A stretch of DNA of 64,000 nt from Halomonas elongata (GTDB lineage Bacteria; Pseudomonadota; Gammaproteobacteria; Pseudomonadales; Halomonadaceae), in the NCBI RefSeq assembly GCF_029081005.1, contig NZ_JAJQTQ010000001.1:62001-126000 (forward strand), written 5' to 3'. Of this stretch, positions 53,014 through 61,975 are shown piece by piece. Each line of letters opens with the position of its first letter. The stretch's first letter is position 1. A program made the position numbers and the translations under genes. The notes beneath the pieces are model-generated. The model made no database searches. It worked only from the letters and a program-made list of their open reading frames with translations, and had not been told where the DNA came from.

Positions 53014-53042
53014 GAAGTGGGCTTACCCCCTGCGCCCACTTC
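53014..53042. terminator. Bidirectional hairpin between yeiH and purK
   Basis: A perfect nine-pair stem, GAAGTGGGC (53014-53022)/GCCCACTTC (53034-53042), with an 11-base loop. It starts 13 bases after the yeiH stop and lies 25 bases past the purK stop on the other strand. No clear T-run. Confidence 0.55.
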
Positions 53043-53066
53043 CATTGAAAGCTTGAAAATGCTCTC

Positions 53067-54179
53067 TTACTCGAAACTGAAACGCGGCGTCGGTGCTTCG
53101 GGGAGCAGAGCCGCGCAGGCCCGTACCTTGTCCAGCAAGGCCTCGTGGGTCGGCGCCACCAGGTTGACGTGCCCCAGCTTGCGACCGGGGCGCTCGCTCT
53201 TGTCGTAACGATGCAGGTGAGCATCCTCGATCTCGAGCAGCCGCGCCGGCTCGCCTTCCTGGCCGATGACGTTGACCATGCAGGAGGGCATCCGGGCGGC
53301 GGTGTCACCAAGCGGCAGTCCCTGGATGGCGCGCAGGTGATTCTCGAACTGGCTGGTCACCGCGCCATCCATGGTCCAGTGGCCGGAGTTGTGCACCCGG
53401 GGCGCCATCTCGTTGGCCAGCAGCCCGCCGTCGGGCATCTGAAAGAGTTCCAGGGTCAGCACGCCGACGTAATCGAGCTCATCGAGCAGCGCCCGGATAT
53501 AGCCATCGGCGGTGTCCTGAATGGCGGCGTCGAGATCCGGCATGGGCGCCAGCGAATAGCGCAGGATGCCGTCCACGTGCAGGTTCTCGGCCATCGGATA
53601 GAAGACCACCTGACCGTCGCGCCCCCGCACGGCGATGATCGATACCTCACGCACGAAGTCGACGAAGGCCTCGACGATCAACCGCGGATGATGGATGGAT
53701 CGCCAGGCCTCGGCCGCATCGGCCGGGTCCTTGATCACCGCCTGGCCCTTGCCGTCGTAGCCTTCGGTAACCGACTTGGCGACGACCGGCGCTCCCAGCT
53801 CGCGTACCGCATCTTCCAGTTCCTCGGCGCTCTCCACCAGACGATAGGCCGGAGTGGGAATCGCCAGGCGGTCGAACAACGCCTTCTCCTCAGCGCGATG
53901 CTGGCAGATTCGGATCGCCTCGCTGGAGGGATGAACCGGCTTGTGCTCCTCGATGGCCTGGACCAGCGGCACCGGCAGATGCTCGAACTCATAGGTGACC
54001 AGGTCGACCTTGGCCAGGAAGTCGGCCAGATGTTTCTGGTCGGTATCCACCATGACATCACCGATGCCCGCGCTGGGATGGCCGGTGGTGTCGAGGAAAG
54101 TAAAACGATTGGCCAGCGGATACCCCGCCAGGGCCAGCATCCGGCCCAGTTGGCCGGCTCCCAGTACACCGATATTCAT
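53067..54179 (-). CDS. purK: N5-carboxyaminoimidazole ribonucleotide synthase PurK
   Basis: 370 residues, ATP-grasp enzyme of purine synthesis (AIR plus bicarbonate plus ATP to N5-CAIR). Seen: MNIGVLGAGQLGRMLALAGYPL, VAKSVTEGYDGKGQ, EAFVDFVREVSIIAVR and NEMAPRVHNSGHWTMDGAVTSQFE. Start ATG at 54179 with GAGG six bases upstream. It is nine bases downstream of the purE stop on the same strand, the usual purEK operon. Confidence 0.96.
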   Translation of the reverse strand: MNIGVLGAGQLGRMLALAGYPLANRFTFLDTTGHPSAGIGDVMVDTDQKHLADFLAKVDLVTYEFEHLPVPLVQAIEEHKPVHPSSEAIRICQHRAEEKALFDRLAIPTPAYRLVESAEELEDAVRELGAPVVAKSVTEGYDGKGQAVIKDPADAAEAWRSIHHPRLIVEAFVDFVREVSIIAVRGRDGQVVFYPMAENLHVDGILRYSLAPMPDLDAAIQDTADGYIRALLDELDYVGVLTLELFQMPDGGLLANEMAPRVHNSGHWTMDGAVTSQFENHLRAIQGLPLGDTAARMPSCMVNVIGQEGEPARLLEIEDAHLHRYDKSERPGRKLGHVNLVAPTHEALLDKVRACAALLPEAPTPRFSFE

Positions 54180-54187
54180 GGTTTGCC

Positions 54188-54697
54188 TCACTGTGAGTCG
54201 GGACGCGGATCGGGGTTATCCAGCACCTTGCGAGTCTGTTCGGCGCGGAAAGCCTCTACTGCCTCGCGCACCGAAGCCTCCTGCAAGCCGACGATCTGTG
54301 CGGCCATCAGCCCCGCATTGGTGGCGCCGGCCTTGCCGATCGCCAGGGTGCCCACGGAAACACCCCCGGGCATCTGCACGATCGACAACAGCGAATCCAG
54401 CCCCTTCAGCGACTTGGACTCCACCGGCACGCCCAGCACCGGTAACGCCGTCTGGGAGGCCACCATGCCCGGCAGATGGGCCGCACCTCCGGCACCGGCG
54501 ATGATCACCTGAAGGCCACGCTCGGCGGCGGACTTGGCGTAATCGAACAGCAGATCGGGGGTACGATGGGCCGAGACCACTCGGGTCTCGCAGGCCACCC
54601 CCAGGCGCTCGAGCATCTCGACGGCATGTTCCATGACGGGCCAGTCGGACTGCGACCCCATGATCACGCCGACACGCGGCGACTCGTTTGCTGGCAT
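54188..54697 (-). CDS. purE: N5-CAIR mutase PurE
   Basis: 169 residues. Rearranges N5-CAIR to CAIR in purine synthesis. Seen: [17 protein letters not shown] with the phosphate site, [11 protein letters not shown] with the catalytic histidine, and [18 protein letters not shown]. Class I (bacterial) PurE, matching the adjacent purK. Start ATG at 54697 with GAGGAGC upstream. The 286-base gap before the next gene shows no further feature beyond the likely promoters. Confidence 0.96.
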   Translation of the reverse strand: MPANESPRVGVIMGSQSDWPVMEHAVEMLERLGVACETRVVSAHRTPDLLFDYAKSAAERGLQVIIAGAGGAAHLPGMVASQTALPVLGVPVESKSLKGLDSLLSIVQMPGGVSVGTLAIGKAGATNAGLMAAQIVGLQEASVREAVEAFRAEQTRKVLDNPDPRPDSQ

Positions 54698-54983
54698 CCA
54701 GGGCTCCTCGCTAAAGGACATTCGCAAAAGGGCTTTCACAAACCCTCTTCACAAAACAATGACACGCCGAATGGCGAAGCCATTCGACACATGGAAAAGT
54801 GGAAGCTAACCATTCTAACAGAGCCGCACCGCGCCTACCTCTCCCCGTTTCGTCGGGTACTGGGAAGCGGCGTTGTCACCACGGAGCGACAGCGGATTTC
54901 ACGCTGCATGCGAACTTGATTGTTAATATCAAGTCACAAAGTCGGCCCCAGCAACCCATTTTTCCCCGTTACGGAGCATACCC

Positions 54984-55643
54984 ATGAAACGTCCCCTGCT
55001 ATTGATCGCCGCCCTGACAGGGACCCTGATCCTGGCCGGTTGCGACGACGCCAAGGAGGCCGAGCAGGATAACGCCGAGAACGCCCAGGCCGAACAGGCC
55101 GATGCCTCGAACCAGGAGGCCCAGAGCGAGGCGTCCGCCACCCGTACCCTCGAGGGCGTGCTGGAGTTCTCCGCGACCGACGTGCCGCTCCCCGACGGGG
55201 CCGACGTCATGATCAGCCTGCGCGACATCTCCCGGGCCGATGCCCCGGCGACCACCATCGCCGAGACCAGCGTCACACCCGGCAACGAGGATCCGGTAGA
55301 GTTCCGTCTCGACTACGACACTGCCGATGTGGCCCCCGGACACACTCATGGCCTGCGCGCGGCGCTGCATGGCGACGAGGGCGAATTGCTCTGGACCACG
55401 ACCTCCCGTCACACCGTCGAGGTCGGCCCCGACGCCAAGCAGGGACCGATCACCCTGGTCCTGGAGCCGGTGAACACCACCCCGGATGGCGCCAGCCTGC
55501 AGGAAGCCCAGCAGGACATGCTGCAGGAGGAAGCGGAAAATGCCGATGCCCAGGGCGGCACCGCCGATTCACTGAACGAGGTCAACGAACAGGCCACCGA
55601 CATGCAGGAACCGGCCCCCGAGGGCGAGTCCGGCACGCCGTGA
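54984..55643 (+). CDS. YbaY-like lipoprotein with acidic low-complexity arms
   Basis: 219 residues. Lipoprotein signal with lipobox LAGC (C20), followed by Asp-Asp, which would favour inner-membrane retention under the E. coli +2 rule. Residues ~24-55 are an Ala/Glu/Gln-rich linker. Residues ~57-155 match the YbaY/pilotin-like domain (GVLEFSATDVPLPDGADVMISLRDIS). The C-terminal ~60 residues are again acidic and Gln-rich. Function unknown. Start ATG at 54984 with GGAG upstream. A strong hairpin follows. Confidence 0.82.
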   Translation: MKRPLLLIAALTGTLILAGCDDAKEAEQDNAENAQAEQADASNQEAQSEASATRTLEGVLEFSATDVPLPDGADVMISLRDISRADAPATTIAETSVTPGNEDPVEFRLDYDTADVAPGHTHGLRAALHGDEGELLWTTTSRHTVEVGPDAKQGPITLVLEPVNTTPDGASLQEAQQDMLQEEAENADAQGGTADSLNEVNEQATDMQEPAPEGESGTP

Positions 55644-55655
55644 CCAACGCTCATG

Positions 55656-55682
55656 CAAGGCCCCCGCTCGAGCGGGGCCTTG
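55656..55682. terminator. Bidirectional terminator, lipoprotein gene / TRAP permease gene
   Basis: CAAGGCCCC (55656-55664) pairs with GGGGCCTTG (55674-55682); the inner GCTCGAGC adds three pairs. It lies 12 bases after the lipoprotein stop and 24 bases past the converging TRAP permease stop. TCATTCTC follows on the plus strand. Confidence 0.75.
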
Positions 55683-55706
55683 TCATTCTCGGAGCACCGA
55701 AAACCG

Positions 55707-57713
55707 CTACCCTGTGACGGCCGCCTGGCGTCGACTGGCCAGCCAGTTGCCGATGATCGCCACGACCATCACCGCCGCCCCGATGACCTCGGCCATCAGG
55801 TTCGGGTAGAAGACGGCGACCATCGCCGGCAGCAGCACCAGGCGCACCGGCACCGACATGCGCGTGAACAGGAAACCTTCCAGCGCCGCGGCGAAGGCGC
55901 CCAGTGCCAGGAAGCCGGTCAGCGCCGTCCATACCAGCAACGGCAGCGGCCCGCCCATGATGATCTCCGGGTTGTAGACCATGAATAGCGGGATCAGATA
56001 GAGCCCCTTGGCGAACTTCCAGGCCTGAAAGCCCGTATCCATGGGCTTGCTGCCCGCGATCGCCGCCCCGGCGAAGCCGGCCAGGGCGATGGGCGGCGTG
56101 ACGTTGGAATCCTGGGAGTACCAGAACACCACCAGGTGAGCGATCAGCAGCGGCACACCGAACTCGGCGGTCAATGCCGGTCCCACCAGCACGATCAGCA
56201 CGATGTAGCTGGCGGTCACCGGCAGTCCCATGCCCAGCACCAAGCTGGCCAGCAGCACCATGACCAGCGCCAGCAACAAGTGGCCGTTGGAGAAGGCCAT
56301 CATCATCGCCGAGAACTTCAGGCCCAGACCGGTGAGCCCTACCACGCCGACGATGATCCCGGCCACGGCACAGGCCATGGACACTGCCACGGCATTGCGC
56401 GCGCCTAGCTCGAGCCCCTCGAGTACCTTGAGTGCTCCGTTGCGCACGGCGAGCTTCAGGGCGCTCGCCGTGACCGGCTGCCCCTTCTTCGGCGCCACGA
56501 AGACCATCCAGATGACAAAGCGCAGGGCCGCCACTGTCAGCATGGTCAGGATGGCGTAATAGCCGACCCGCATTGGCGACAGATTCATCACCAGCAGCCA
56601 CACCAGAACCGCCAGCGGCAGCAGGAAGTGCCACCCGGCCCCCATCACGTCGCGCATCTGCGGCAGCTCGTCCTTGCTCATGCCCTGCATGCCCTGTTTC
56701 AAGGCGATGATGTGCACGAACAGATAGACGGTGGCGAAATACATGATCGCCGGCAGGATGCTGACCTTGACCACATCCAGATAGGGCATGCGGGTATATT
56801 CGGCGATCAGGAAAGCCCCCGCCCCCATCAGCGGCGGCATGATCTGTCCGCCGGTGGACGCCGCCGCCTCGATGCCACCGGCCTGATGCGGTCGGTAGCC
56901 CAGACGCTTCATCAGCGGGATGGTGAAAGCGCCAGTGGTGACCACATTGGCGATAGCGCTGCCCGATATCGAGCCCATGCCGGCCGAGGCGATGACCGCC
57001 GCCTTGGCCGGGCCGCCGCGCTGCCGACCGGTGGCGGCATAGGCCAGATCGATGAAGAACTTGCCGGCACCGGTGATCTCGAGAAAGGCACCGAACAGTA
57101 CGAAGATGAAGATGTAGGTGGCCGCCACTCCCATGGGCAGGCCGAAGATACCCTCCTGCCCCAGGTAGAGCTGTCCGACCAGGCGGTCCAGGCTGTAGCC
57201 ACGGTGCTCGAGAATGCCGGGCAACCACTCGCCGAGCCAGGGCAGTTCGCCACGCGACCCGGCGAAGGCGTAGAGAATGGCGATCATGCCGATCACCGTC
57301 ATGCCGAGCCCCACCGCACGACGACTCGCCTCGAGCACGGTAATGGTGGTGATGCAGCCGACCATGATATCGGTCTGGGTCCAGAACCCGGCCCGATTGA
57401 TGATCTCATCGAGATACAGCACCAGGTATCCCCCGGTGATCACCGCACCGGCGAAGAAGGCCAGGTCGATCAGTCCCCCGACCACGCCTCTGGGCCGTTT
57501 CGCGCCGAACACGGGGAACATCAGGAAGGCCAGCATCATGATCAGCGCCAGGTGAATGCTGCGCTGGTAGAAGAGCCCCAGCGGTTCGATACCGGCGGAG
57601 TAGAGCTGGAACAGCGACAGCACCACGGCCACCAGGCTGATCAGCCAGAGCACGGGCCGCGAGTGCCTGGCCTGGCTGCCGGGAATGACGGGAGAATTAC
57701 CCGAATCGCTCAT
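55707..57713 (-). CDS. TAXI-type TRAP transporter fused permease
   Basis: 668 residues, DctQ and DctM functions in one membrane protein with many helices (TRAP 4TM/12TM fusion). Seen: GIFGLPMGVAATYIFIFVLFGAFLEITGAGKFFIDLA, ASAGMGSISGSAIANVVTTGAFTIPLMKRLGY and LASLVLGMGLPVTASYIVLIVLVGPAL (family cores SISGSAIANV and GMGLPVTASYI). Start ATG at 57713 with GAGA upstream. Last gene of a three-gene unit: TAXI binding protein, DUF1850 protein, permease. Confidence 0.92.
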   Translation of the reverse strand: MSDSGNSPVIPGSQARHSRPVLWLISLVAVVLSLFQLYSAGIEPLGLFYQRSIHLALIMMLAFLMFPVFGAKRPRGVVGGLIDLAFFAGAVITGGYLVLYLDEIINRAGFWTQTDIMVGCITTITVLEASRRAVGLGMTVIGMIAILYAFAGSRGELPWLGEWLPGILEHRGYSLDRLVGQLYLGQEGIFGLPMGVAATYIFIFVLFGAFLEITGAGKFFIDLAYAATGRQRGGPAKAAVIASAGMGSISGSAIANVVTTGAFTIPLMKRLGYRPHQAGGIEAAASTGGQIMPPLMGAGAFLIAEYTRMPYLDVVKVSILPAIMYFATVYLFVHIIALKQGMQGMSKDELPQMRDVMGAGWHFLLPLAVLVWLLVMNLSPMRVGYYAILTMLTVAALRFVIWMVFVAPKKGQPVTASALKLAVRNGALKVLEGLELGARNAVAVSMACAVAGIIVGVVGLTGLGLKFSAMMMAFSNGHLLLALVMVLLASLVLGMGLPVTASYIVLIVLVGPALTAEFGVPLLIAHLVVFWYSQDSNVTPPIALAGFAGAAIAGSKPMDTGFQAWKFAKGLYLIPLFMVYNPEIIMGGPLPLLVWTALTGFLALGAFAAALEGFLFTRMSVPVRLVLLPAMVAVFYPNLMAEVIGAAVMVVAIIGNWLASRRQAAVTG

Positions 57714-57775
57714 GAAAGAGTCTCTCGCAACGACAGATGATGCATCGCCCGATCCCGCAGAGCGATGCGATGGTG

Positions 57776-58372
57776 TCACGGGTTGGTCGTCAGGCCGATG
57801 GTCACGCGCTCGTTGGCGGCGAGTTCGCTGAGGCTGATCACTACCGGACCCTCTCCGGCAGGGATGTCGCCATCGATGTCGCAACCCCGCCCCCGTGAGC
57901 GCTCGACCAGGGTACGCAGGCTCGGCTCTCCATGGTGCACCAGCCGATGATCGACACGCCTGGAACCGACGCGCAGTCGGTAGCGATCGCCGGGAACCGG
58001 CTCATCGATGTCCTCGATCCAGTAACCGCCCCGGCCGTCGGAGACCTGGCGCCCGCGCCCGGGGATGTGATCGAGCCCGGCGGCGAAGTCCGGCAGATGA
58101 CTGCGCTCCAGCACCATATGACCACCATCATTGCGGTAGCAATCGTGCACGGCGAAGCCTTCCACCGAATGCTTCCAGGCCAGGCACCAGCCGGCCCCTT
58201 CCGGCATCGGCAGGTTCACCAGTGCCCGTCCATCGGCGTCGGTTACCCGCAACCCATGGTCCGGGCAACCGGCCAGCGCCGGCAACGGCACCAGCATCCA
58301 TGCCAGCCACAGCAACAGGGCGGACCCTCGAGCCCGCCCCAATATCAAGCGCAACGATCGAGACGTCATCAC
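57776..58372 (-). CDS. DUF1850 protein of the TAXI-TRAP operon
   Basis: 198 residues. Signal or anchor segment (SALLLWLAWMLVPLPALAG) and a DUF1850 domain with WKHSVEGFAVHDCYRNDGGHMVLERSHLPDFAAGL (motif HSVEG...DCYR). DUF1850 is recurrently found with TAXI-TRAP genes, but its function is unknown; it may assist substrate capture or the binding protein. Start ATG at 58372 overlaps the binding-protein stop (ATGA), so it is translationally coupled. Confidence 0.85.
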   Translation of the reverse strand: MMTSRSLRLILGRARGSALLLWLAWMLVPLPALAGCPDHGLRVTDADGRALVNLPMPEGAGWCLAWKHSVEGFAVHDCYRNDGGHMVLERSHLPDFAAGLDHIPGRGRQVSDGRGGYWIEDIDEPVPGDRYRLRVGSRRVDHRLVHHGEPSLRTLVERSRGRGCDIDGDIPAGEGPVVISLSELAANERVTIGLTTNP

Positions 58373-59331
58373 GGACGTTGACGATCCTCGATCTCGACCC
58401 CTTGCTCCTCGTAGTAGCGCAATGCACCCGGATGGAAGGCAATGGGCGTGGAGTCGACGCTGAATTTCACGGTGGTGTCATTGGCCGCCGGATGGATGGC
58501 GATCAACTGATCGGTGTGCTCGAACAGCGTCTTGGTGACCTGGTAGGCCAGTTCCTCGTCCATTTCGGCATTGGTCGCCAGAATGTTGGGAATGCCGATC
58601 GTCTGCACCGGCTCCTCCATGCCTTCGTAGAGATCGGCGCGCAGTTCATAGGGCGCGAACACCGGGACCTCTTCCCGGGCGTTGGCGACTTGCTCGTCGC
58701 TCAGGCCGATCAGGCGGATGTCGCGAGTGGTGGCCAGGTTCATGATCGAACTGGTAGGAGGCCCCACGCTCCAGAAGCCGGCATCGATATCGCCGTCGCG
58801 GATGGCATCGGCGGTCTCGTTGAAGTTGAGGCGGCGCGCTTCGAAATCGTCGTAACTGATGCCGTTGGACTCCAGCACGGCCCGGGCATTGAGCTCGGTG
58901 CCACTTCCCGGCGCTCCCACCGAGACGATCTTGCCCTCGAGATCCGCCAGGGACTCGATGCCGGAATCCGCCATGGTCACGATCTGCACGGCATTGGGAT
59001 ACACGGAGGCCAGGGCCCGAATGTTCTCGAGCTGGCGATCCTCGAAATCCCCGGTTCCGGTATAGGCCTGATAGACGGTATCGGCCAGGGCCAGGGCCAT
59101 GTCGGAATCGCCACGCCAGACCAGTCCCATGTTTTCTACCGAGGCGCCCGTCACCTCAGCCACGGCATCATAGCCATCGACATGTTCCTTGATCAGCTCG
59201 GCCAGGCCACCGCCGTAGGGATAATAAGTGCCGCCGGTACCGCCGGTGGCAATGGACAGCTGCTGCTGGGCGACTGCGGCGGGCGCGGCCACCAGCAGCG
59301 AAGCCGCCAGAGCATACTTGAGAGCGCGCAT
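58369..59331 (-). CDS. TAXI-family TRAP binding protein
   Basis: 320 residues, periplasmic TAXI family. Seen: signal peptide (MRALKYALAASLLVAAPAAVAQ), LSIATGGTGGTYYPYGGGLAELI, the family signature at the mature N-terminus, and VGAPGSGTELNARAVLE. Typical ligands are glutamate-like or other organic acids; not known here. Start ATG at 59331 with GGAGGT seven bases upstream. First gene of its operon. Confidence 0.93.
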   Translation of the reverse strand: MRALKYALAASLLVAAPAAVAQQQLSIATGGTGGTYYPYGGGLAELIKEHVDGYDAVAEVTGASVENMGLVWRGDSDMALALADTVYQAYTGTGDFEDRQLENIRALASVYPNAVQIVTMADSGIESLADLEGKIVSVGAPGSGTELNARAVLESNGISYDDFEARRLNFNETADAIRDGDIDAGFWSVGPPTSSIMNLATTRDIRLIGLSDEQVANAREEVPVFAPYELRADLYEGMEEPVQTIGIPNILATNAEMDEELAYQVTKTLFEHTDQLIAIHPAANDTTVKFSVDSTPIAFHPGALRYYEEQGVEIEDRQRP

Positions 59332-59545
59332 GAATAACCTCCGTTGCGATTCGAACATCGTTGTCGTTATCGACGGCATCGGCCGCCTCGGAAAACGCTC
59401 AGGTCTTGTGCGAAACGTCGACGAGCACAGGGACTTTTCGTACAGACCCTAGCAGCCCCCCGGCAGAGGGGCTAGCCACCATTTCCACGCTTCTGCGGCC
59501 AGCAGGCAAGTCTTCCAAGGTCGTAGTCGCACGCTCGCCACTCGC

Positions 59546-60742
59546 TCAGCCCGTCACCTGCTCCTTGAGTTTCTCGACAATATGGCCGCCGATGGGCAGC
59601 GCCGAGGTGGCCGCCGGCGACGGGGCATTGCCCACATTGAGCGTGCGCGGCGTACTGACGAACAGGAAGTCGTCGACCAGCTTGCCGTCCCGGGACACCG
59701 CCTGGGCCCGCACGCCGGCCGGATACGGCCCCAGATCGTCCAGGGTCAGGCTCGGACAGTACTTGCGCACGAGCTCCAGATACCCGCGCTTGTGCAGCGA
59801 ATTCTTCATCTCGGCGAGTCCCGGCCACAGGTTCCTGCCCAGTACCCTGAGGATACCGGGATCGGCGGCCATGCCAGCGAGATCGCGCAGCGAGACGTCC
59901 CGCCGACGATAGCCCTCGCGCTTGAAGGCCAGCACGGCATTGGGCCCCACGGTGACCGAGCCGTCGATCATGCGGGTCAGGTGCACGCCGAGAAACGGCA
60001 TGGAAGGGTCGGGAATCGGATAGATCAGATGGTTGACGATGTCATTGTGGCGTTCGGGGAGTCGGTAGTACTCGCCGCGGAAGGGGCAGATGGTGAAGCC
60101 CGGGTCCTGGCCCAGCATGCGGATCACGCGATCGGCCATCAGCCCCGAGCAGGTCACCAGGTAGCGACCGGTGAACGCGCCCTGCGAGGTCGTCACCACC
60201 ACTTCCCGGCGTCGCTCCTCCAGGGCGGTCACCTCGGCATCATAGCGAATCTCGCCGCCCAGCCGCTCGAACTCGGCGGCCATGGCACGCGTTACGGCGG
60301 CGTAGTCGACGATACCGCTGGATGGCACGAAGATGCCGCCGATGCCGGTGATATTGGGTTCTCGCTCGCGCAGCGCCTCGCCGCTCAGCCACTCGCGCTC
60401 CAGCCCATTGGCCGCGGTGCGTTCCCAGAGCGCCTCCATGCGCTGCTTTTCCAGCTCGCTGGTGGCCACCAGCAGCTTGCCGCAGATGTCGTACTCGACG
60501 CCGTGGACGTCGCAGAATTCCCGGGTGGCCCGATTGCCCGCCAGGCAGAAACGCGCCTTGAGGCTGCCCGGTGTGTAATAGACGCCGGCATGGATCACGC
60601 CGCTGTTGTGGCCAGTCTGGTGACGCGCCGGCGCTTCTTCCTTCTCCACGAGCAGCATGCGCCGATCCGGATAGGCCTGCTTGAGCTGCATGGCGGTGGA
60701 CATGCCGAGGATGCCGCCGCCGAGGATGATGAAGTCGTGCAT
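59546..60742 (-). CDS. lhgO: L-2-hydroxyglutarate dehydrogenase (oxidase) LhgO/LhgD
   Basis: 398 residues, FAD-dependent. Oxidises L-2-hydroxyglutarate to 2-oxoglutarate with electrons to the quinone pool. Seen: FIILGGGILGMSTAMQLKQAYP for FAD, KEEAPARHQTGHNSGVIHAGVYY, the family signature, and SPAATSALPIGGHIV near the end. Start ATG at 60742 with GAGG upstream. It lies 105 bases after the GlaH gene, whose product is its substrate. Confidence 0.94.
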   Translation of the reverse strand: MHDFIILGGGILGMSTAMQLKQAYPDRRMLLVEKEEAPARHQTGHNSGVIHAGVYYTPGSLKARFCLAGNRATREFCDVHGVEYDICGKLLVATSELEKQRMEALWERTAANGLEREWLSGEALREREPNITGIGGIFVPSSGIVDYAAVTRAMAAEFERLGGEIRYDAEVTALEERRREVVVTTSQGAFTGRYLVTCSGLMADRVIRMLGQDPGFTICPFRGEYYRLPERHNDIVNHLIYPIPDPSMPFLGVHLTRMIDGSVTVGPNAVLAFKREGYRRRDVSLRDLAGMAADPGILRVLGRNLWPGLAEMKNSLHKRGYLELVRKYCPSLTLDDLGPYPAGVRAQAVSRDGKLVDDFLFVSTPRTLNVGNAPSPAATSALPIGGHIVEKLKEQVTG

Positions 60743-60847
60743 CGCCTGCCTCATGCGTTGAAGGTGCGAATGCCACGCCGGGACCGGCGTGGCATCAGGA
60801 TCGGCCCGCTCGCCGTATGGTCGAGCGGTCACATGCCGTGCGGCCCC

Positions 60848-61819
60848 TCAGGCCTCGCGCGCCGTGGCGGCATGGGTGAAGTAGCCACGCTGGCGCATCA
60901 GTTCGCGACGCAACTCGGGGTGTGGCGTGAAGCGGTCCCGCCCATGCAGCCAGAAGTGATTGTTGATCAACAGGAAGCTACCGACCGGATTGGGCACGGA
61001 CAAGGTGCCGGCACTGCTCTCCAGCGATTCGGACATGTCGGCTAGCCAATTGCCCTCCTCGAAGTCCCGGGGCTGCACGAACTGATCGATGTAGGACATG
61101 ATCGGCCTCCCCTCGCGGTCCGTGTCGAACACCGCATGATGGACGTCCCTGGCGATATTCTTGCTGGGCGGCGCGGCCCAGCGCATCCGACGGTGAGCCA
61201 GCGGATGCCGGTAGAATCGCTCGAGGTCTTCCCAGTCATCCAGGTGCAGCAGCAGGGAGTCGCCGCCCGCCATGTTGCGTTCGTCGATCTTCATCATCAG
61301 CACATAATCGGTGTTCTGCTCGACGAAGGTGCCATCGTTGTGCAGTTCCATCACCCGATGCGGCTGACGCAGGTAGCTGTCCGACTCATCGACGTTCTTT
61401 ACCACGAAGCGAGCATAGAACTGGCCGCTCATGGCATCGAAGTTGGAGCGCCCCATCAGGTGCGCCACGGCGGTGGCGAACTTGACCATGTCATCGGCCT
61501 GTTCGACGTCATCGAGCCCCTCGGGCACGACCTGCAGGCCACCGGTCGCACGATCGACCAGGGTGTTCACCAGTACCGGCTGCAGGGTATTTCCGCACAG
61601 GTCGTCCAGGATCTTCGCCACCCGGAAACGCAGCATGGACTTGTACTCCAGTGCCTGCATCGGCCACTCGGCCACCGCTTCGACGAAGGCCTCCACTACC
61701 TCGCGAGAGAAGGTCATGCTCAGCAGGCGCGGCGACGGCGAGGAAGGAGACAGGGTGAAACCCTGGATATCGGTGGGCAACGGCATGGCGGTAGCAGGAA
61801 TCCGGGTGAGTGCGGTCAT
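60848..61819 (-). CDS. glaH: Glutarate 2-hydroxylase GlaH (CsiD)
   Basis: 323 residues, Fe(II)/2-oxoglutarate oxygenase that hydroxylates glutarate to L-2-hydroxyglutarate, a late step of lysine/cadaverine breakdown. Seen: the iron triad H160, D162 and H292, matching the numbering of E. coli CsiD when the ATG at 61819 is used. That start also has GGAG six bases upstream; ATGs at 61825, 61831 and 61843 are less well placed. Co-directional with lhgO. The promoter side (61845-61895) is strikingly AT-rich. Confidence 0.94.
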   Translation of the reverse strand: MTALTRIPATAMPLPTDIQGFTLSPSSPSPRLLSMTFSREVVEAFVEAVAEWPMQALEYKSMLRFRVAKILDDLCGNTLQPVLVNTLVDRATGGLQVVPEGLDDVEQADDMVKFATAVAHLMGRSNFDAMSGQFYARFVVKNVDESDSYLRQPHRVMELHNDGTFVEQNTDYVLMMKIDERNMAGGDSLLLHLDDWEDLERFYRHPLAHRRMRWAAPPSKNIARDVHHAVFDTDREGRPIMSYIDQFVQPRDFEEGNWLADMSESLESSAGTLSVPNPVGSFLLINNHFWLHGRDRFTPHPELRRELMRQRGYFTHAATAREA

Positions 61820-61928
61820 CGTCATCTCCATGGTCTCGAGCATTGATGACGAAAAAATATCTACATTTTTTATTTTTGTCAAAATTATTCCGCTCTCACA
61901 GAGTTCACCTTCCGGGGATACAACGCAA

Positions 61929-61951
61929 GACCCCGGCCGATGGCCGGGGTC
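61929..61951 (-). terminator. Terminator after the APC transporter gene
   Basis: A perfect ten-pair stem, GACCCCGGCC (61929-61938)/GGCCGGGGTC (61942-61951), with loop GAT. It lies 24 bases past the transporter stop on the minus strand and is followed there by TTGCGTTGT. It separates that gene from glaH. Confidence 0.75.
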
Positions 61952-61975
61952 GAGAAGAAAGGGATGAGGTGCACA

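Noticed and set aside
53145..54512. 455-codon plus-strand frame
   Set aside because: Antisense to purK and purE, which are unmistakable.
55651..57228. 525-codon minus-strand frame
   Set aside because: Overlaps the TRAP fused permease in another frame; low-complexity Gly/Arg/His content and no recognisable domain.
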